Origin: Halostagnicola larsenii XH-48
Lineage (GTDB): Archaea; Halobacteriota; Halobacteria; Halobacteriales; Natrialbaceae
Assembly: GCF_000517625.1 (NCBI RefSeq)
Contig: NZ_CP007055.1
Location: 248,001 to 312,000, forward strand
DNA: 64,000 nt
Reading direction: 5' to 3'
In this document: positions 44,039 to 53,479 of the stretch, piece by piece
Position numbering within the stretch: the stretch's first letter is position 1
How the letters are laid out: each line of letters starts with the position of its first letter
Position numbers and translations under genes: made by a program
The notes under the pieces: model-generated
Databases searched by the model: none
What the model was told of the DNA's origin: nothing
What the model saw: only the letters and a program-made list of their open reading frames with translations

Positions 44039-45670
44039 ATGAACCGGACGCGACCGCGCGTTGTTGCTCTCGCAGTTCTCGCCTCGGCGATCGTACTGCT
44101 GGTGCTCGTCGCCGGTCCGGGACTGCCGCTCCTGTCGATCGCCGACGATCCGACGCAGGACCGGCCCGCCGATCCGTCGACCGAAGATACCGTGGGCTAC
44201 GTCGACGGTTACTGGTACGACGATGAACTCTCGGTCGACCGGAGCGACGATGCGACCGTCTCCGAGGACGATCTCGAGGCCGTCGTTAGCCGATCGATGG
44301 CCCGCGTCGAGACCATTCGCGGCCTGACCTTCGAGGAAGACGTCTCGGTCGACGTGATCTCTCGGCAGGAGTATCGGACCCAAAACGACACGTCAATCGC
44401 GGATCCGACCGCCGACCAGCGCCTCCAGTCAAACCTTCGGCTCGAGGCGCTGTTCATGGCCGATCGCGAGACCAGCGCGATCGACGAACAACAATCGCTG
44501 TACGACGGCTCGGTTGCCGGCTATTACGATCCGGAAACCGACGAGATCGTCGTCGTCTCGGAGGACCCGGACGATCCGGCCCTGGACGAACTGACGCTCG
44601 GGCACGAACTCGTCCACGCGCTGCAGGATCAACACCACGATCTGACGAGTTACGAGCGCGAGACGCAAGATCAGGCCAACGCCAAGAACGGCCTGATCGA
44701 GGGGGACGCGGTCTGGGTCGAAAACCGGTACGAAACGCGCTGTAGCGAGGACTGGGCCTGTACCCTCCCGTCGACGAACTCGCAAGGGGACCAGCCCGAA
44801 CCCAACTGGGGGCTCTACCTCACGATCTTCCAGCCCTACGACGACGGTCCCGACTACGTCGACGCGGTGCTCGGCGAGGGTGACTCGCGAGACTGGGACG
44901 CCCTCGACGGCGCCTACGACGACCCGCCGGCGAGCTCTTCCGAGGTGATCCGTCCCGGCGAGGACCGCGAACCGCGAGACGTCGACGTCGAGGACCGCTC
45001 GAGCGAGAACTGGACCCAACACGAGATCGACGGTGCGGTCGCGAACGATTCGCTCGGCGAGGCGACGATGGTGTCGATGTTCGCCGCCGACGGCCTCGCC
45101 GGCGAGGAGTCGGTCATCGAGGCCGACGAGTTGCTCCCCGACGGCCCCTACGGAACGATCGAGAACATCGACTACGACCACGAGGTGACTGACGGTTGGG
45201 CCGGCGACGAACTCGTCACCTACGTCGGCGAGAACGAGTCGATCGAGGAAAGCGGCTACGTCTGGGAGACCGAGTGGGAATCGACGACCGAAGCCGAGCA
45301 GTTCCTCGAGGGCTACCTCGAGTTGCTCTCCTTACACGGCGCGGAAGACGTCGACGGTCACCGGAACACCTTCGCGATCGAGGACGAAGACGGCTATCCC
45401 GGCGCGTACTACCTTGAGAACGACGGCGAGCGCGTGACTATCGTTCGCGGTCCCTCCGCCGGAGCGGTCTCGGAAATCGATGCCGGAAGCGCCCCCGAAG
45501 GCGACGATACGCTCGAGCTGGACGCGGACGCGCCGGATTCGGGAGCTGACGATGAATCCGGCCCGGACGACTCAAATGCGAACGACGGCGAGCCGATATC
45601 CGGATTCGGCCCCACCGTTGCCGTCGTCGCGTTGCTGGTCGCGACGCTCGCTGCCCGCCTGTCCCGATGA
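44039..45670 (+). CDS. Hvo_1808-type surface protein with HExxH metalloprotease motif
   Basis: 543 residues. N-terminal signal/anchor (about 8-30), a peptidase-like domain with LGHELVHALQDQHHD (HELVH, near residue 197), a long acidic region and a C-terminal hydrophobic anchor SGFGPTVAVVALLVATLAARL ending in Arg, like a PGF-CTERM/archaeosortase tail. I recall the family as the haloarchaeal Hvo_1808 surface proteins. A cell-wall-anchored zinc protease is the likely role; the substrate is unknown. Confidence 0.87.
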   Translation: MNRTRPRVVALAVLASAIVLLVLVAGPGLPLLSIADDPTQDRPADPSTEDTVGYVDGYWYDDELSVDRSDDATVSEDDLEAVVSRSMARVETIRGLTFEEDVSVDVISRQEYRTQNDTSIADPTADQRLQSNLRLEALFMADRETSAIDEQQSLYDGSVAGYYDPETDEIVVVSEDPDDPALDELTLGHELVHALQDQHHDLTSYERETQDQANAKNGLIEGDAVWVENRYETRCSEDWACTLPSTNSQGDQPEPNWGLYLTIFQPYDDGPDYVDAVLGEGDSRDWDALDGAYDDPPASSSEVIRPGEDREPRDVDVEDRSSENWTQHEIDGAVANDSLGEATMVSMFAADGLAGEESVIEADELLPDGPYGTIENIDYDHEVTDGWAGDELVTYVGENESIEESGYVWETEWESTTEAEQFLEGYLELLSLHGAEDVDGHRNTFAIEDEDGYPGAYYLENDGERVTIVRGPSAGAVSEIDAGSAPEGDDTLELDADAPDSGADDESGPDDSNANDGEPISGFGPTVAVVALLVATLAARLSR

Positions 45671-45791
45671 TCGAGTGCGGAGAGGCACCCGTTACGCCCG
45701 ATTGGGTTCGGCCCGCCCCGGGTCGCGGTGCCGACGCCGGCTGGCACCCGAAGACGGGTAGCTTTTTCGCCCTCCGTCGGAAAGCGAGGGT

Positions 45792-46952
45792 ATGTCGAAC
45801 CCGTTCGAGACAGTCACGTCGGAGGCGATTCTCGAGGGCACCGCGACCGACGCCTACTTCGATCGGACGCGGACGACCCTCGAGCACGCGGGGAAGAATC
45901 CTCACGTCGTCGCCGAAGTGACCGCAGATCAGTTTCCGACCGGCGAGTTTCAGGTACTCACCGGCATCGCCGACATCGCGACGCTGTTCGAAGGCCGCGC
46001 CGTCGATATCGACGCCTTGCCGGATGGCCAACTCTTCGACGGCGGCCCGGTCGTCCGAATCGAGGGCCCGTACCTCGAGTTCGCCGAACTCGAGACCGCC
46101 CTGCTCGGCTTTCTTTCCCAACCGAGTGGCTTCGCGACCGCGGCACTCGAGGCCAGACTCGCCGCACCCGACTCGACGCTGCTCTCGTTCGGTGCGCGCC
46201 ACGTTCTCCCGACGACCGCGACGGCTGTCGAACGCGCCGCCATCCTCGCGGGATTCGACGGATTCTCGCACGTCGCCGCAGGTGAACTGCTCGAGCGCGA
46301 GGCCAGCGGGACGATGCCCCACGCGCTCATGTTCGCCTTCGGCGAAGGCAATCAGGCCGACGCCTGGCGGGCGTTCGACGAGGCGGTCCCCGAAGACGTG
46401 CCCCGAATCGCGCTCACGGATACCTTCTGGGACGAAAAGAGCGAAACGTTGCTCGCCGCGGAAACGCTCGGCGACCGCCTCGACGGCGTCCGCCTCGATA
46501 CCACCGGGTCTCGACGCGGCGATTTCAGACACATCGTTCGGGAGATTCGGTGGGAACTCGACGCTCGAGGCTTCGAAGACGTCGATATCTTCTGTAGCGG
46601 CGGGATCGGCCCGACATCGATTCGAAATTTGCGCGATATCGCCGACGGGTTCGGTGTCGGCAGCCACATCACGAACAGGGATCCGCTCGATTTCAGCCTT
46701 GACATCGTCGAACTCGAGGATGAACCCGTCTCGAAGCGCGGGAAACTCTCCGGCGTGAAAGACGTCTACCGAACCGCAGACGGCGGCCACCACGTCGCGC
46801 TCGCGAACGGCGACGCACCCGAGGATGCACAATCGCTGTTCGAGCCGCTAGTTCGCGACGGCGAGATCGTTCGAGAGCAGGATCTCGAAAAAGCGAGCGA
46901 CCGCTGTCTCGCGGACGCCGCGGCGGTCGGATTCGGCGAGTCTTCGAGCTAG
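45792..46952 (+). CDS. pncB: Nicotinate phosphoribosyltransferase
   Basis: 386 residues. SSNPFETVTSEAILEGTATDAYFDRTRTTLEHAGKNPHVVAEVTADQFPTGEFQVLTGIADIATLFEGR begins the family N-domain, and FSFGARHVLP, ALTDTFWDEKSETLLAAETLGDRLDGVRLDTTGSRRGD and ICSGGIGPTSIRNL-like FCSGGIGPTSI carry the phosphoribosyl-binding barrel. Salvages nicotinate with PRPP (and ATP) for NAD. With the nicotinamidase-like gene 2 kb upstream it makes a salvage route feeding nadE. Confidence 0.93.
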   Translation: MSNPFETVTSEAILEGTATDAYFDRTRTTLEHAGKNPHVVAEVTADQFPTGEFQVLTGIADIATLFEGRAVDIDALPDGQLFDGGPVVRIEGPYLEFAELETALLGFLSQPSGFATAALEARLAAPDSTLLSFGARHVLPTTATAVERAAILAGFDGFSHVAAGELLEREASGTMPHALMFAFGEGNQADAWRAFDEAVPEDVPRIALTDTFWDEKSETLLAAETLGDRLDGVRLDTTGSRRGDFRHIVREIRWELDARGFEDVDIFCSGGIGPTSIRNLRDIADGFGVGSHITNRDPLDFSLDIVELEDEPVSKRGKLSGVKDVYRTADGGHHVALANGDAPEDAQSLFEPLVRDGEIVREQDLEKASDRCLADAAAVGFGESSS

Positions 46953-47099
46953 CGCAGGTTTCTATCGTCGTCGTTCTCGACGGTCTTTGCGGTCGTTTTT
47001 CTGGTGGCTTTGTAGTTCCCACTCTCGCGGTTCGATGTGCCGTGAACGGACGAAGCCGCAGGCTCACCGACGAGTTTCCTCACGAAATCGAGTTACCGA

Positions 47100-47702
47100 T
47101 TATACCTGCTCGACGCTGCCGTCGGCCTCGCGCTCGCGGAAGACCTGTCCTTCGAAGAGCGTGACGACGATATCGTCGTCCTGCCACGCCGTCGGGGGGA
47201 GCCGGGCTTTCCGACAGGCCCGGTCGAGGTACTCGCGCTCGCTCCAGTCGTTCTGGACGGGAACGGTCGGGTAGAGCCAGCCGCTTTTGCCGCCGCCGTC
47301 GACGGCGACGCCGTGGCTTCCGAGCTCGATATCCGCGAGCGGATCGTCGGTCAACAGTACGTTCTTGACGGTACACACCGAGACGGTGAGGTTGTCGAGT
47401 TCGGAGGGAGTCACCTCGGAGCCACACGAGTCGCCGCTTGCGGCCTCGATGGCCGCGTCGACGATGACGTGTCCGAGCTGATCGTCCGATCGGTAGCCGC
47501 CGGCACAGCCACGCAGACTGCCGCGGCCTCGAGTCGACTCGAGGCGGACGAACGCGCCCGTGCGCTCGTAGAACGCTTCGCGCATGCTGCCTGGATGTTC
47601 TCGTTGACCGTTACGTACGAAAGATTCGACGGCTTCTCGTGCGAGTTCGGCCGCACGCGCGCCGTCTTCGTAGGAAAGGTCGACGCCCTGTCGCTGGGAC
47701 AT
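47100..47702 (-). CDS. AMMECR1 domain protein
   Basis: 200 residues from ATG 47702. The AMMECR1 pattern is clear: AREAVESFVRNGQ, AFVRLESTRGRGSLRGCAGGYRSDDQLGHVIVDAAIEAASGD (the LRGC-G motif), DPLADIELGSHGVAVDGGGKSGWLYPTVPVQNDWS and QVFREREADG. The archaeal homologue's function is not known. It lies beside the RNase P RNA gene, divergently, with about 100 bases between. An upstream in-frame Met at 47717 is possible. Confidence 0.9.
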   Translation of the reverse strand: MSQRQGVDLSYEDGARAAELAREAVESFVRNGQREHPGSMREAFYERTGAFVRLESTRGRGSLRGCAGGYRSDDQLGHVIVDAAIEAASGDSCGSEVTPSELDNLTVSVCTVKNVLLTDDPLADIELGSHGVAVDGGGKSGWLYPTVPVQNDWSEREYLDRACRKARLPPTAWQDDDIVVTLFEGQVFREREADGSVEQV

Positions 47703-47802
47703 ACAACTGTACATGTATGTTGAGCCCCTAAAGCGCTTCCATTCGGGACTCCGGTGAGTATTGCCGACCGAGGGACTTATTCGACGCCTGCTCGTAGGTG
47801 TA

Positions 47803-48244
47803 CTGGGAGAGAGAGCCTGGCCGCCGCGGCGGCCGACTCGGCGACGAATCGGCTGTCCAACGCGACCTATCCCTCGAGGATCGGTCGCGCCCGCGAGGAA
47901 AGTCCCCCCACCGTTCGGGCGGGTGACCGGATGCAAATCCGGAGCGGGAGACCGCTGGCTCTGGAACAGAAACGACACGTCTCGGCCCGACCGATGATGC
48001 GTGCGAACCCGACCGAGAGGAAGGGGAGCGAACCCGCAGAGGGTTAGACAGCTGTCAGATGCGATTCGAAATCGCGGGTCGCTCGATGCGACCGGCTGTC
48101 GACGGCCGAGGATCGATGGAACGGCGAATCCTCACCGGTGCAAGTTCGCGCCGCAGGTAGCCCGAACATACCGCGATAGCGGGCGGCGCGAGCGCTCAGC
48201 CGAATGCCGGGATGAACAGAAGGGGGCTTATTCCTCTCACCCAG
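47803..48244 (+). ncRNA. rnpB: RNase P RNA (archaeal type A)
   Basis: Universal cores are present: GAGGAAAGTCC (47895-47905, CR-I) and AACAGAAGGGGGCTTA (48215-48230, CR-V). The proposed ends pair as P1: CTGGGAGAGAG (47803-47813) with CTCTCACCCAG (48234-48244), with one mismatch. About 442 nt in all, followed by TTTTG. It is the catalytic RNA that trims tRNA 5' leaders. Ends are inferred from P1 pairing and may be off by a few bases. Confidence 0.92.
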
Positions 48245-48388
48245 TTTTGTTTGCTCGAGCGAAAGCGCTGGCTCGAACAGTAGTGTCGACGAAACAGTCG
48301 TATCACCGCATTCGAACGTGCTCGACGAGTTCGAACGGGCCGCTTTCGGCGGACTCGAGAGTCGTCGTCCGGTAAGAGAATCGAAAAG

Positions 48389-48492
48389 CGCCAAAGCCAG
48401 GACTCGAACCTGGGACAACCTCGTATCTGCGGCGAACAGGTGACCTGAATCGCCGTAACAGCGAGGTGCTCTACCAACTGAGCTACTTCGGC
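48389..48492 (-). tRNA. tRNA-Asn (anticodon GTT) with intron
   Basis: 104 nt: 73-nt cloverleaf plus a 31-nt intron after position 37. Acceptor GCCGAAG/CTTTGGC (one G-T pair), discriminator G; anticodon stem CCTCG/CGAGG with loop CTGTTA, then the intron, then A38. The intron begins with CGGCGA and has TCGCCG on its 3' side, so it can pair as a bulge-helix-bulge. I see no 3' duplicate of this tRNA, unlike five others in the window. Confidence 0.92.
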
Positions 48493-48587
48493 TCATCCTT
48501 ACGTACCGGCGGGCATTTGATAGGGCTTTCGTTTTGCCTGCACCGAGTTCGACACCCTTTCACGGGGTGGTCGAGTACCCAGTCGTA

Positions 48588-50063
48588 ATGACAGCTGAGG
48601 ACGAAGACCGGGATGGAGCCGATCCCGATGCCCTCAAGTCCGGGTCCGGCTCGGCCGATCCGGCCACCGACTCGGGCCTCGATGCCGTTGTTTCGCGGGT
48701 TCGCGAGCGAGTCGTTCCCGACGACGAGGAACGAGAGGCACTGCGCGAAGCCGCCACGACGCTCATCGACAGGGCCGAACTCGCCGCCACGGAACGTTGT
48801 CCCGACGCGGACGTCCTACAGGTCGGCTCTACCGCGCGCGATACCTGGATCAGCGGCGACCGGGACATCGATATCTTCGTCCGGTTTCCGTCCGACCTCG
48901 ATCGGGAGGCACTCGAGGAGTACGGACTCGAAGTCGGCCACGAAACGCTGCCCTCGGGCCACGAGGAGTTCGCCGAGCACCCCTACGTGAAGGGGACGTT
49001 CGACGGGTTCGACGTCGACGTCGTCCCCTGCTTTCGACTCGAGTCGGCGACCGACATCCGATCCGCGGTCGATCGGACGCCGTTTCACACCCAGTACCTG
49101 AACGATCGGCTCGACGACGAGATCACCGCCGACGTTCGGGTCACAAAGCAGTTCTGCAAGGGGATCGGTGTCTACGGGAGCGACCTCAGAACCCGCGGAT
49201 TCAGCGGCTACCTCACCGAACTGCTCGTCTGCGAGTACGGCGGCTTTCGCCCGCTCCTCGAGGTCGCAAGCGACTGGACTCCGCCGGTTCGACTCGATCC
49301 GGAAGGCCACGGCGGCGGACTGGATTCATCCAGTGCTGACGGGAGCGATACCGCCGCCGTACAGTTCGACGACCCGCTCGTCGTGATCGACCCCACCGAT
49401 CCCGAACGAAACGTCGCCGCGGTCTGCTCGGCCGAAAACGTCGCCCGGTTCCAACACTACGCCCGCGATGTCCTCGAGTCTCCACGCGAATCGCTGTTCG
49501 AACCCCGCGAACCCGCGCCGTTGGACGACGCCGCTCTCCGTGCTCACCTCGCGAACCGCGCTACGACGCCGGTCGCTGTCAGATTCGACGCGCCGGACCT
49601 CGTCGAAGATCAGCTTTATCCGCAGCTTCGAAAATCCCTGTCGGGAATAACGAGCAAGCTCGACGCTCGCGGGTTCGACGTGTTCCGGGCGACGACGTTC
49701 GCCGACGAAAGTGCCGTCGTCTTCGTCGAACTCGCCGTCACGGAACGACCGGCGCTCGAGCGCCACGACGGGCCGCCGGTCCACGTCCGAACGCACGCAG
49801 AAGGCTTCTTCGACGCCTACGTGGACGATCCGGACGCCTACGGTCCGTTCATCGACGGCGACCGCTACGTCACGGAACGCGAGCGCGAGTTCACCACGGC
49901 GACGGCGTTTCTCGAGAGCGAGCGACTGCTTGAGGCGGGTCTCGGCGCACACGTCGAGACGGCCCTCGAGGAGAACTACGACGTCCTCGTCGGCGACGAG
50001 ATCGTCGAACTGCTCGCTGAGTTCGATCGAGAACTGGCTCGGTACTACGATCCTCGGCCCTGA
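48588..50063 (+). CDS. cca: CCA tRNA nucleotidyltransferase (archaeal class I)
   Basis: 491 residues. After an acidic leader of 40 residues the nucleotidyltransferase head: DADVLQVGSTARDTWISGDRDIDIFVRFPSD (about 83-113, GS plus D-D catalytic residues), then FDVDVVPCFRLES (third Asp), RVTKQFCKGIGVYGSDLRTRGFSGYLTELL and a C-terminal body/tail. Adds CCA to tRNA 3' ends; no tRNA in this window encodes CCA. ATG 48588; the extension to 48534 is unlikely. Sits with RNase P RNA and tRNA-Asn, a tRNA-processing neighbourhood. Confidence 0.94.
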   Translation: MTAEDEDRDGADPDALKSGSGSADPATDSGLDAVVSRVRERVVPDDEEREALREAATTLIDRAELAATERCPDADVLQVGSTARDTWISGDRDIDIFVRFPSDLDREALEEYGLEVGHETLPSGHEEFAEHPYVKGTFDGFDVDVVPCFRLESATDIRSAVDRTPFHTQYLNDRLDDEITADVRVTKQFCKGIGVYGSDLRTRGFSGYLTELLVCEYGGFRPLLEVASDWTPPVRLDPEGHGGGLDSSSADGSDTAAVQFDDPLVVIDPTDPERNVAAVCSAENVARFQHYARDVLESPRESLFEPREPAPLDDAALRAHLANRATTPVAVRFDAPDLVEDQLYPQLRKSLSGITSKLDARGFDVFRATTFADESAVVFVELAVTERPALERHDGPPVHVRTHAEGFFDAYVDDPDAYGPFIDGDRYVTEREREFTTATAFLESERLLEAGLGAHVETALEENYDVLVGDEIVELLAEFDRELARYYDPRP

Positions 50064-50132
50064 AACGAGCGCTATCGAGACCAATGATCCGATCTCGAAC
50101 ACTTATCGGGTCGACCGGTAGAACTCGAGTCG

Positions 50133-51146
50133 TCAGTCGATCAGCCCGTGTGCCTCGCGCACGTCTTCGATCACCGACGCCGCGTCGTCGCTTACGTCTC
50201 CGTCCGGTTCGATCGGTTCTCGTCCGTCGAACGTCTCGTGGACGAGCGCGACGCTGTCGGCGAGCACCTCGAGGCCGTAGCCGCCCTCGAGAACGAACGC
50301 CAGCGCCGCGTCGGTTTCGTCGGCGATGGTTCGGAACCGATCGGTCATGAGCGCGTAGGCTTCCGTCGGCAGGCGAATCCGCGAAATCGGATCGTGACGG
50401 TGCGCATCGAAGCCGGCGCTGATGAGCAGGAGATCCGGATCGAACGACTCGAGGGCTTCGGTGAGCGGTCCATCGATCGCCGCCAGATACCCCAGTTCGT
50501 CCGTCCCGGCGGGCATCGGAACGTTCATTGTCGTTCCGTTCCCGTCACCGGTCCCGATCTCGTCGATCGCTCCAGTGCCGGGATAGAGTCCCTCCTCGTG
50601 TATCGACGCGAAGAAGACATCGCCGTCGTCGTAGAAGATGTCCTGCGTTCCGTTTCCGTGGTGGACGTCCCAGTCGACGATCGCCACGCGCTCGACGTCG
50701 TCGTTCGAATCGATCGCGTGCTGGGCGGCGACGGCGACGTTGTTGACGAAACAAAACCCCATCGCGTCGTCGACGACCGCGTGGTGGCCCGGCGGTCGTC
50801 CGATCGAAAACGGCGTACTTCGTCCGTCCTCTCCCTCGAGTGCGGTATCTGCGGCCCAACAAGCCGAACCGGCGCTCCGGCGGATCGCGTCCCAGCTCTC
50901 TTCGACGGCGGTCGTATCCGGGTCCCAGTTCCCGCCTCCCTCCGCACAGAATTCGTCGACGGACTCGATGTATTCCCGGTCGTGAACCGCGGCGATCGTG
51001 TCGATTGTCGCCGGATCCGGTTCGACGTATTCGACGCCGTGTTTTTTCTTTAGCCGCTCTCGAATCGCCCTGAGACGGTCGGGTGTCTCTGGGTGACGCG
51101 AACCAGGGTCGTGTGCGAGACACTCCTCGCTGTAGCCAAACTGCAT
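50133..51146 (-). CDS. Histone deacetylase-fold (class II/acetoin utilisation type) hydrolase
   Basis: 337 residues. The zinc deacetylase core is complete: RPPGHHAVVDDAMGFCFVNNVAVAAQ (His-His), VAIVDWDVHHGNGTQDIFYDD (Asp-x-His zinc ligands), LLISAGFDAHRHDPIS (Asp) and LEGGYGLEVLADS. Similar proteins deacetylate lysines or polyamines. Four-base gap to the histone gene (start of one at 51146, stop of the histone at 51150), same strand, strongly suggests co-transcription. It is therefore a good candidate for acetyl-lysine removal from the histone or another chromatin protein (inference). Confidence 0.95.
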   Translation of the reverse strand: MQFGYSEECLAHDPGSRHPETPDRLRAIRERLKKKHGVEYVEPDPATIDTIAAVHDREYIESVDEFCAEGGGNWDPDTTAVEESWDAIRRSAGSACWAADTALEGEDGRSTPFSIGRPPGHHAVVDDAMGFCFVNNVAVAAQHAIDSNDDVERVAIVDWDVHHGNGTQDIFYDDGDVFFASIHEEGLYPGTGAIDEIGTGDGNGTTMNVPMPAGTDELGYLAAIDGPLTEALESFDPDLLLISAGFDAHRHDPISRIRLPTEAYALMTDRFRTIADETDAALAFVLEGGYGLEVLADSVALVHETFDGREPIEPDGDVSDDAASVIEDVREAHGLID

Positions 51147-51149
51147 CGT

Positions 51150-51581
51150 TTACTCGAACAGCGAGAAGTACGTCTCGATGTCGTCTTCGATGATCGTTCG
51201 TCGATCAGCGTGGTGGGCAAGGATCGCCGCTGCGCGCGCGACGTTGTCGGCATAATCCTCGAGAATGTCGGCGAGCGCGATCCGTGCGTCCATCGAGACG
51301 CGGTATTTGTCGTCGATCTCGATCCTCGCGATGCGGTCGACCGGCGCGACCGGTAGCTCGAGATCGTCCTTGTCGATCACCGTCTCAACCTCGAAATCGG
51401 ATGCCATGAGTGTTTTTCGTCCATCCGCAATCGCCCGCTCGGCGGCGTCGATCGCGAGTTCGCTCCCGTGTTCTTGAATCCGCAGCGCGAGTTCCTCCGA
51501 CGCGTCGGCGCTCACACGAAGATCACCCGCGTTCCGCCGGATGATCGTGTCAACCGGTGCGAACGGGAGTTCGACGTTCAT
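51150..51581 (-). CDS. Archaeal histone, two fused histone folds
   Basis: 143 residues, a tandem of two HMf-type histone folds: MNVELPFAPVDTIIRRNAGDLRVSADASEELALRIQEHGSELAIDAAERAIADGRKTLMASDFEVE (1-66) and LPVAPVDRIARIEIDDKYRVSMDARIALADILEDYADNVARAAAILAHHADRRTIIEDDIE (75-140). Haloarchaeal histones are fused, acidic pseudo-dimers. No N-terminal tail is present. ATG 51581; TTAAGGG on the minus strand is about 27 bases above it. Transcribed leftward with the deacetylase-like gene. Confidence 0.95.
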   Translation of the reverse strand: MNVELPFAPVDTIIRRNAGDLRVSADASEELALRIQEHGSELAIDAAERAIADGRKTLMASDFEVETVIDKDDLELPVAPVDRIARIEIDDKYRVSMDARIALADILEDYADNVARAAAILAHHADRRTIIEDDIETYFSLFE

Positions 51582-51645
51582 GTTTTCATACCCGAAGTTA
51601 ACTCCCTTAACGCTTTTCCTACCGGCGCGAGACGCTCTCGGCCGC

Positions 51646-53103
51646 TCAGAATACGTCGTTCGCCTCGAGACGGCCGTCACGGATCACACCTCGGGCAGTG
51701 ACCTCTTCGCCGAGTCCGACATCAGCGCTGGTTTCGACGCTCATCGTCGTGTCGCCGTCGTCGAGGACGACCGGATTCCCCGCCTGAACGACGACGCCAG
51801 TAAACTCCGTTTCCGATCCGTCACTTGCCTCGTCGGTCGCCGACCCGTTGTCCGATAGGTCGTCGTCCGCTGATTCGCCGGTCGCGGCAGTGTCGCTCGG
51901 CGTCTCGTCCTCGTCCCCGCTCTTATCGTCGCTCTCGGCGAACGACGACAGGCCGGCCGATTCGGTGTCGGACGAATCGACCGATTCCGACCCACTCTCT
52001 TCGGAGTCGAGCACGGTGATTGTCGAGCGCCAGCCTGCAGAGGCCTCGAGGTCGTCCTGCCAGCCGTCCTGAATCTCGACGTCTGCGAGCGCGACCTCGT
52101 CGCCGGGGCCGATATCGAGATCGGCCTTATCGCCCCACATCGCGACTCGAATGTCGCCCGTCGCATCCTGTACGCGGATGTTCCGGACCTGTCCCTCGGA
52201 GCCGTCATCTCGATCGAAGGTTCGCTTTGGATCCGCGGATCTGACCACGCCCGCGATGTCGACCACCTGATCAATCTCGAGGTCTTCGATCGGCGTGCTT
52301 TCGGGGACGTACTCGACCTCCTCGTCGACCTCCTCGAGTGCCCCACGGTTCCCGACGTGGAGCTCGAGGGTGCCGTCGCGCTCCCGAACGTAGCCGTCGA
52401 CGACCTCGACCGTCGCGTCTGCCTCGAGTTCGGTCGCGCGCTCGGCCTGTTCGTCCCAGAGCGTCACCCGGATGCGTCCGGTCTCGTCGCCCAGTGTGAG
52501 GTTCGAAACCTTCCCCTCCGAACCGTCGTCGCGGTCGAACGTTCGGACGGAATCGGTGTCGAGAACCTTCCCGACGAGGTTGACGTTCGAAATGCCGAGC
52601 GAGAGGCTTTCGACGGTGTGTACGTCCGAGACCTGCACGTCGATTTCGGTGTCGTCGTCCGGCTCGAGGTCGTCGACGCTCACTTCGACGCCGCTGAATC
52701 CTTCTTTCGGTCGACCTTTGATCCGCAGCACCTGCCCTTCCTCGAGTTGCTCGATCGCGGCCTCGGCGTGGTCGTCCCACAGCGAGGCTCTGACGGCCCC
52801 GGTCTCGTCGGCGACTTCGACGTTGACGACGCGGCCGTCCTCGTCTTCGCCGTCGCGTTCGAACGTTCGCAGTTCGCCGATGCTCGTCACTTTCGCGACG
52901 AACTTCGCTTCCTCCATGCCGGGCTCGATGTCAGCGACGCCGCCGACCTCGCTTTCGCCGACTTCGTGAGCGATGAGCATCGCCGCCGTCTCCTCGTCCG
53001 CGAGCCCACCCATCTGCTCGACCTTCTCCTCGACGGCCTCGCGAAACTCCTCGAGCGAGACGTCCGCCTCGAGGTCTTCGTAAACCCCCTCGATGTCGCT
53101 CAT
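51646..53103 (-). CDS. rpa2: Replication factor A (RPA2-type), multi-OB ssDNA-binding protein
   Basis: 485 residues from ATG 53103. Three consecutive OB-fold units of the same kind (KVTSIGELRTFERDGEDEDGRVVNVEVADETGAVRASLWDDHAEA; VGKVLDTDSVRTFDRDDGSEGKVSNLTLGDETGRIRVTLWDEQAE; AGVVRSADPKRTFDRDDGSEGQVRNIRVQDATGDIRVAMWGDKAD), a Ser/Asp-rich linker (380-435) and a final OB-like domain (FTGVVVQAGNPVVLDDGDTTM). It fits the essential haloarchaeal RPA2. 64 bases separate it from the histone gene, same strand. Binds ssDNA in replication and repair. Confidence 0.93.
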   Translation of the reverse strand: MSDIEGVYEDLEADVSLEEFREAVEEKVEQMGGLADEETAAMLIAHEVGESEVGGVADIEPGMEEAKFVAKVTSIGELRTFERDGEDEDGRVVNVEVADETGAVRASLWDDHAEAAIEQLEEGQVLRIKGRPKEGFSGVEVSVDDLEPDDDTEIDVQVSDVHTVESLSLGISNVNLVGKVLDTDSVRTFDRDDGSEGKVSNLTLGDETGRIRVTLWDEQAERATELEADATVEVVDGYVRERDGTLELHVGNRGALEEVDEEVEYVPESTPIEDLEIDQVVDIAGVVRSADPKRTFDRDDGSEGQVRNIRVQDATGDIRVAMWGDKADLDIGPGDEVALADVEIQDGWQDDLEASAGWRSTITVLDSEESGSESVDSSDTESAGLSSFAESDDKSGDEDETPSDTAATGESADDDLSDNGSATDEASDGSETEFTGVVVQAGNPVVLDDGDTTMSVETSADVGLGEEVTARGVIRDGRLEANDVF

Positions 53104-53396
53104 TCTACTCCGAACCATGCGTAGCCCGCGCATAAGCGTTGTCCATTCGCCCGCTCGACGGCGGAGACGGATCGTCGCGAACGGTGGATTCCGTGACGGC
53201 CCGAGAGCTTGTTCCGGGGTTCGATCCTGTGTTCATAGCCGTTTCTCGTTCGTATTGGTATAAAAACTCGAGCGTCGCCTCGATCGCTCGTTGCTGGTCG
53301 ATCGGTACTGGTATCGAGTTACACGGTCTCGAGGCGCTCGCTTCCAGCGCTTCCTTTCGAAAGGGCTTTACCTTGCACGGGGATACGTTGAGTTGA

Positions 53397-53469
53397 GTCC
53401 TGGTAGGGTAGTGGACTATCCTCTTGGCTTGCGGAGCCAGGGACCGGAGTTCAAATCTCCGTCAGGACG
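53397..53469 (+). tRNA. tRNA-Arg (anticodon GCG)
   Basis: 73-nt cloverleaf: acceptor GTCCTGG/TCAGGAC (one G-T pair), discriminator G, anticodon stem TTGGC/GCCAG with loop TTGCGGA (GCG), T-stem CGGAG/CTCCG with loop TTCAAAT. No intron. Its last 13 bases are repeated at 53556-53568 and degenerate at 53886-53898. Confidence 0.94.
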
Positions 53470-53479
53470 CTCACTTATC

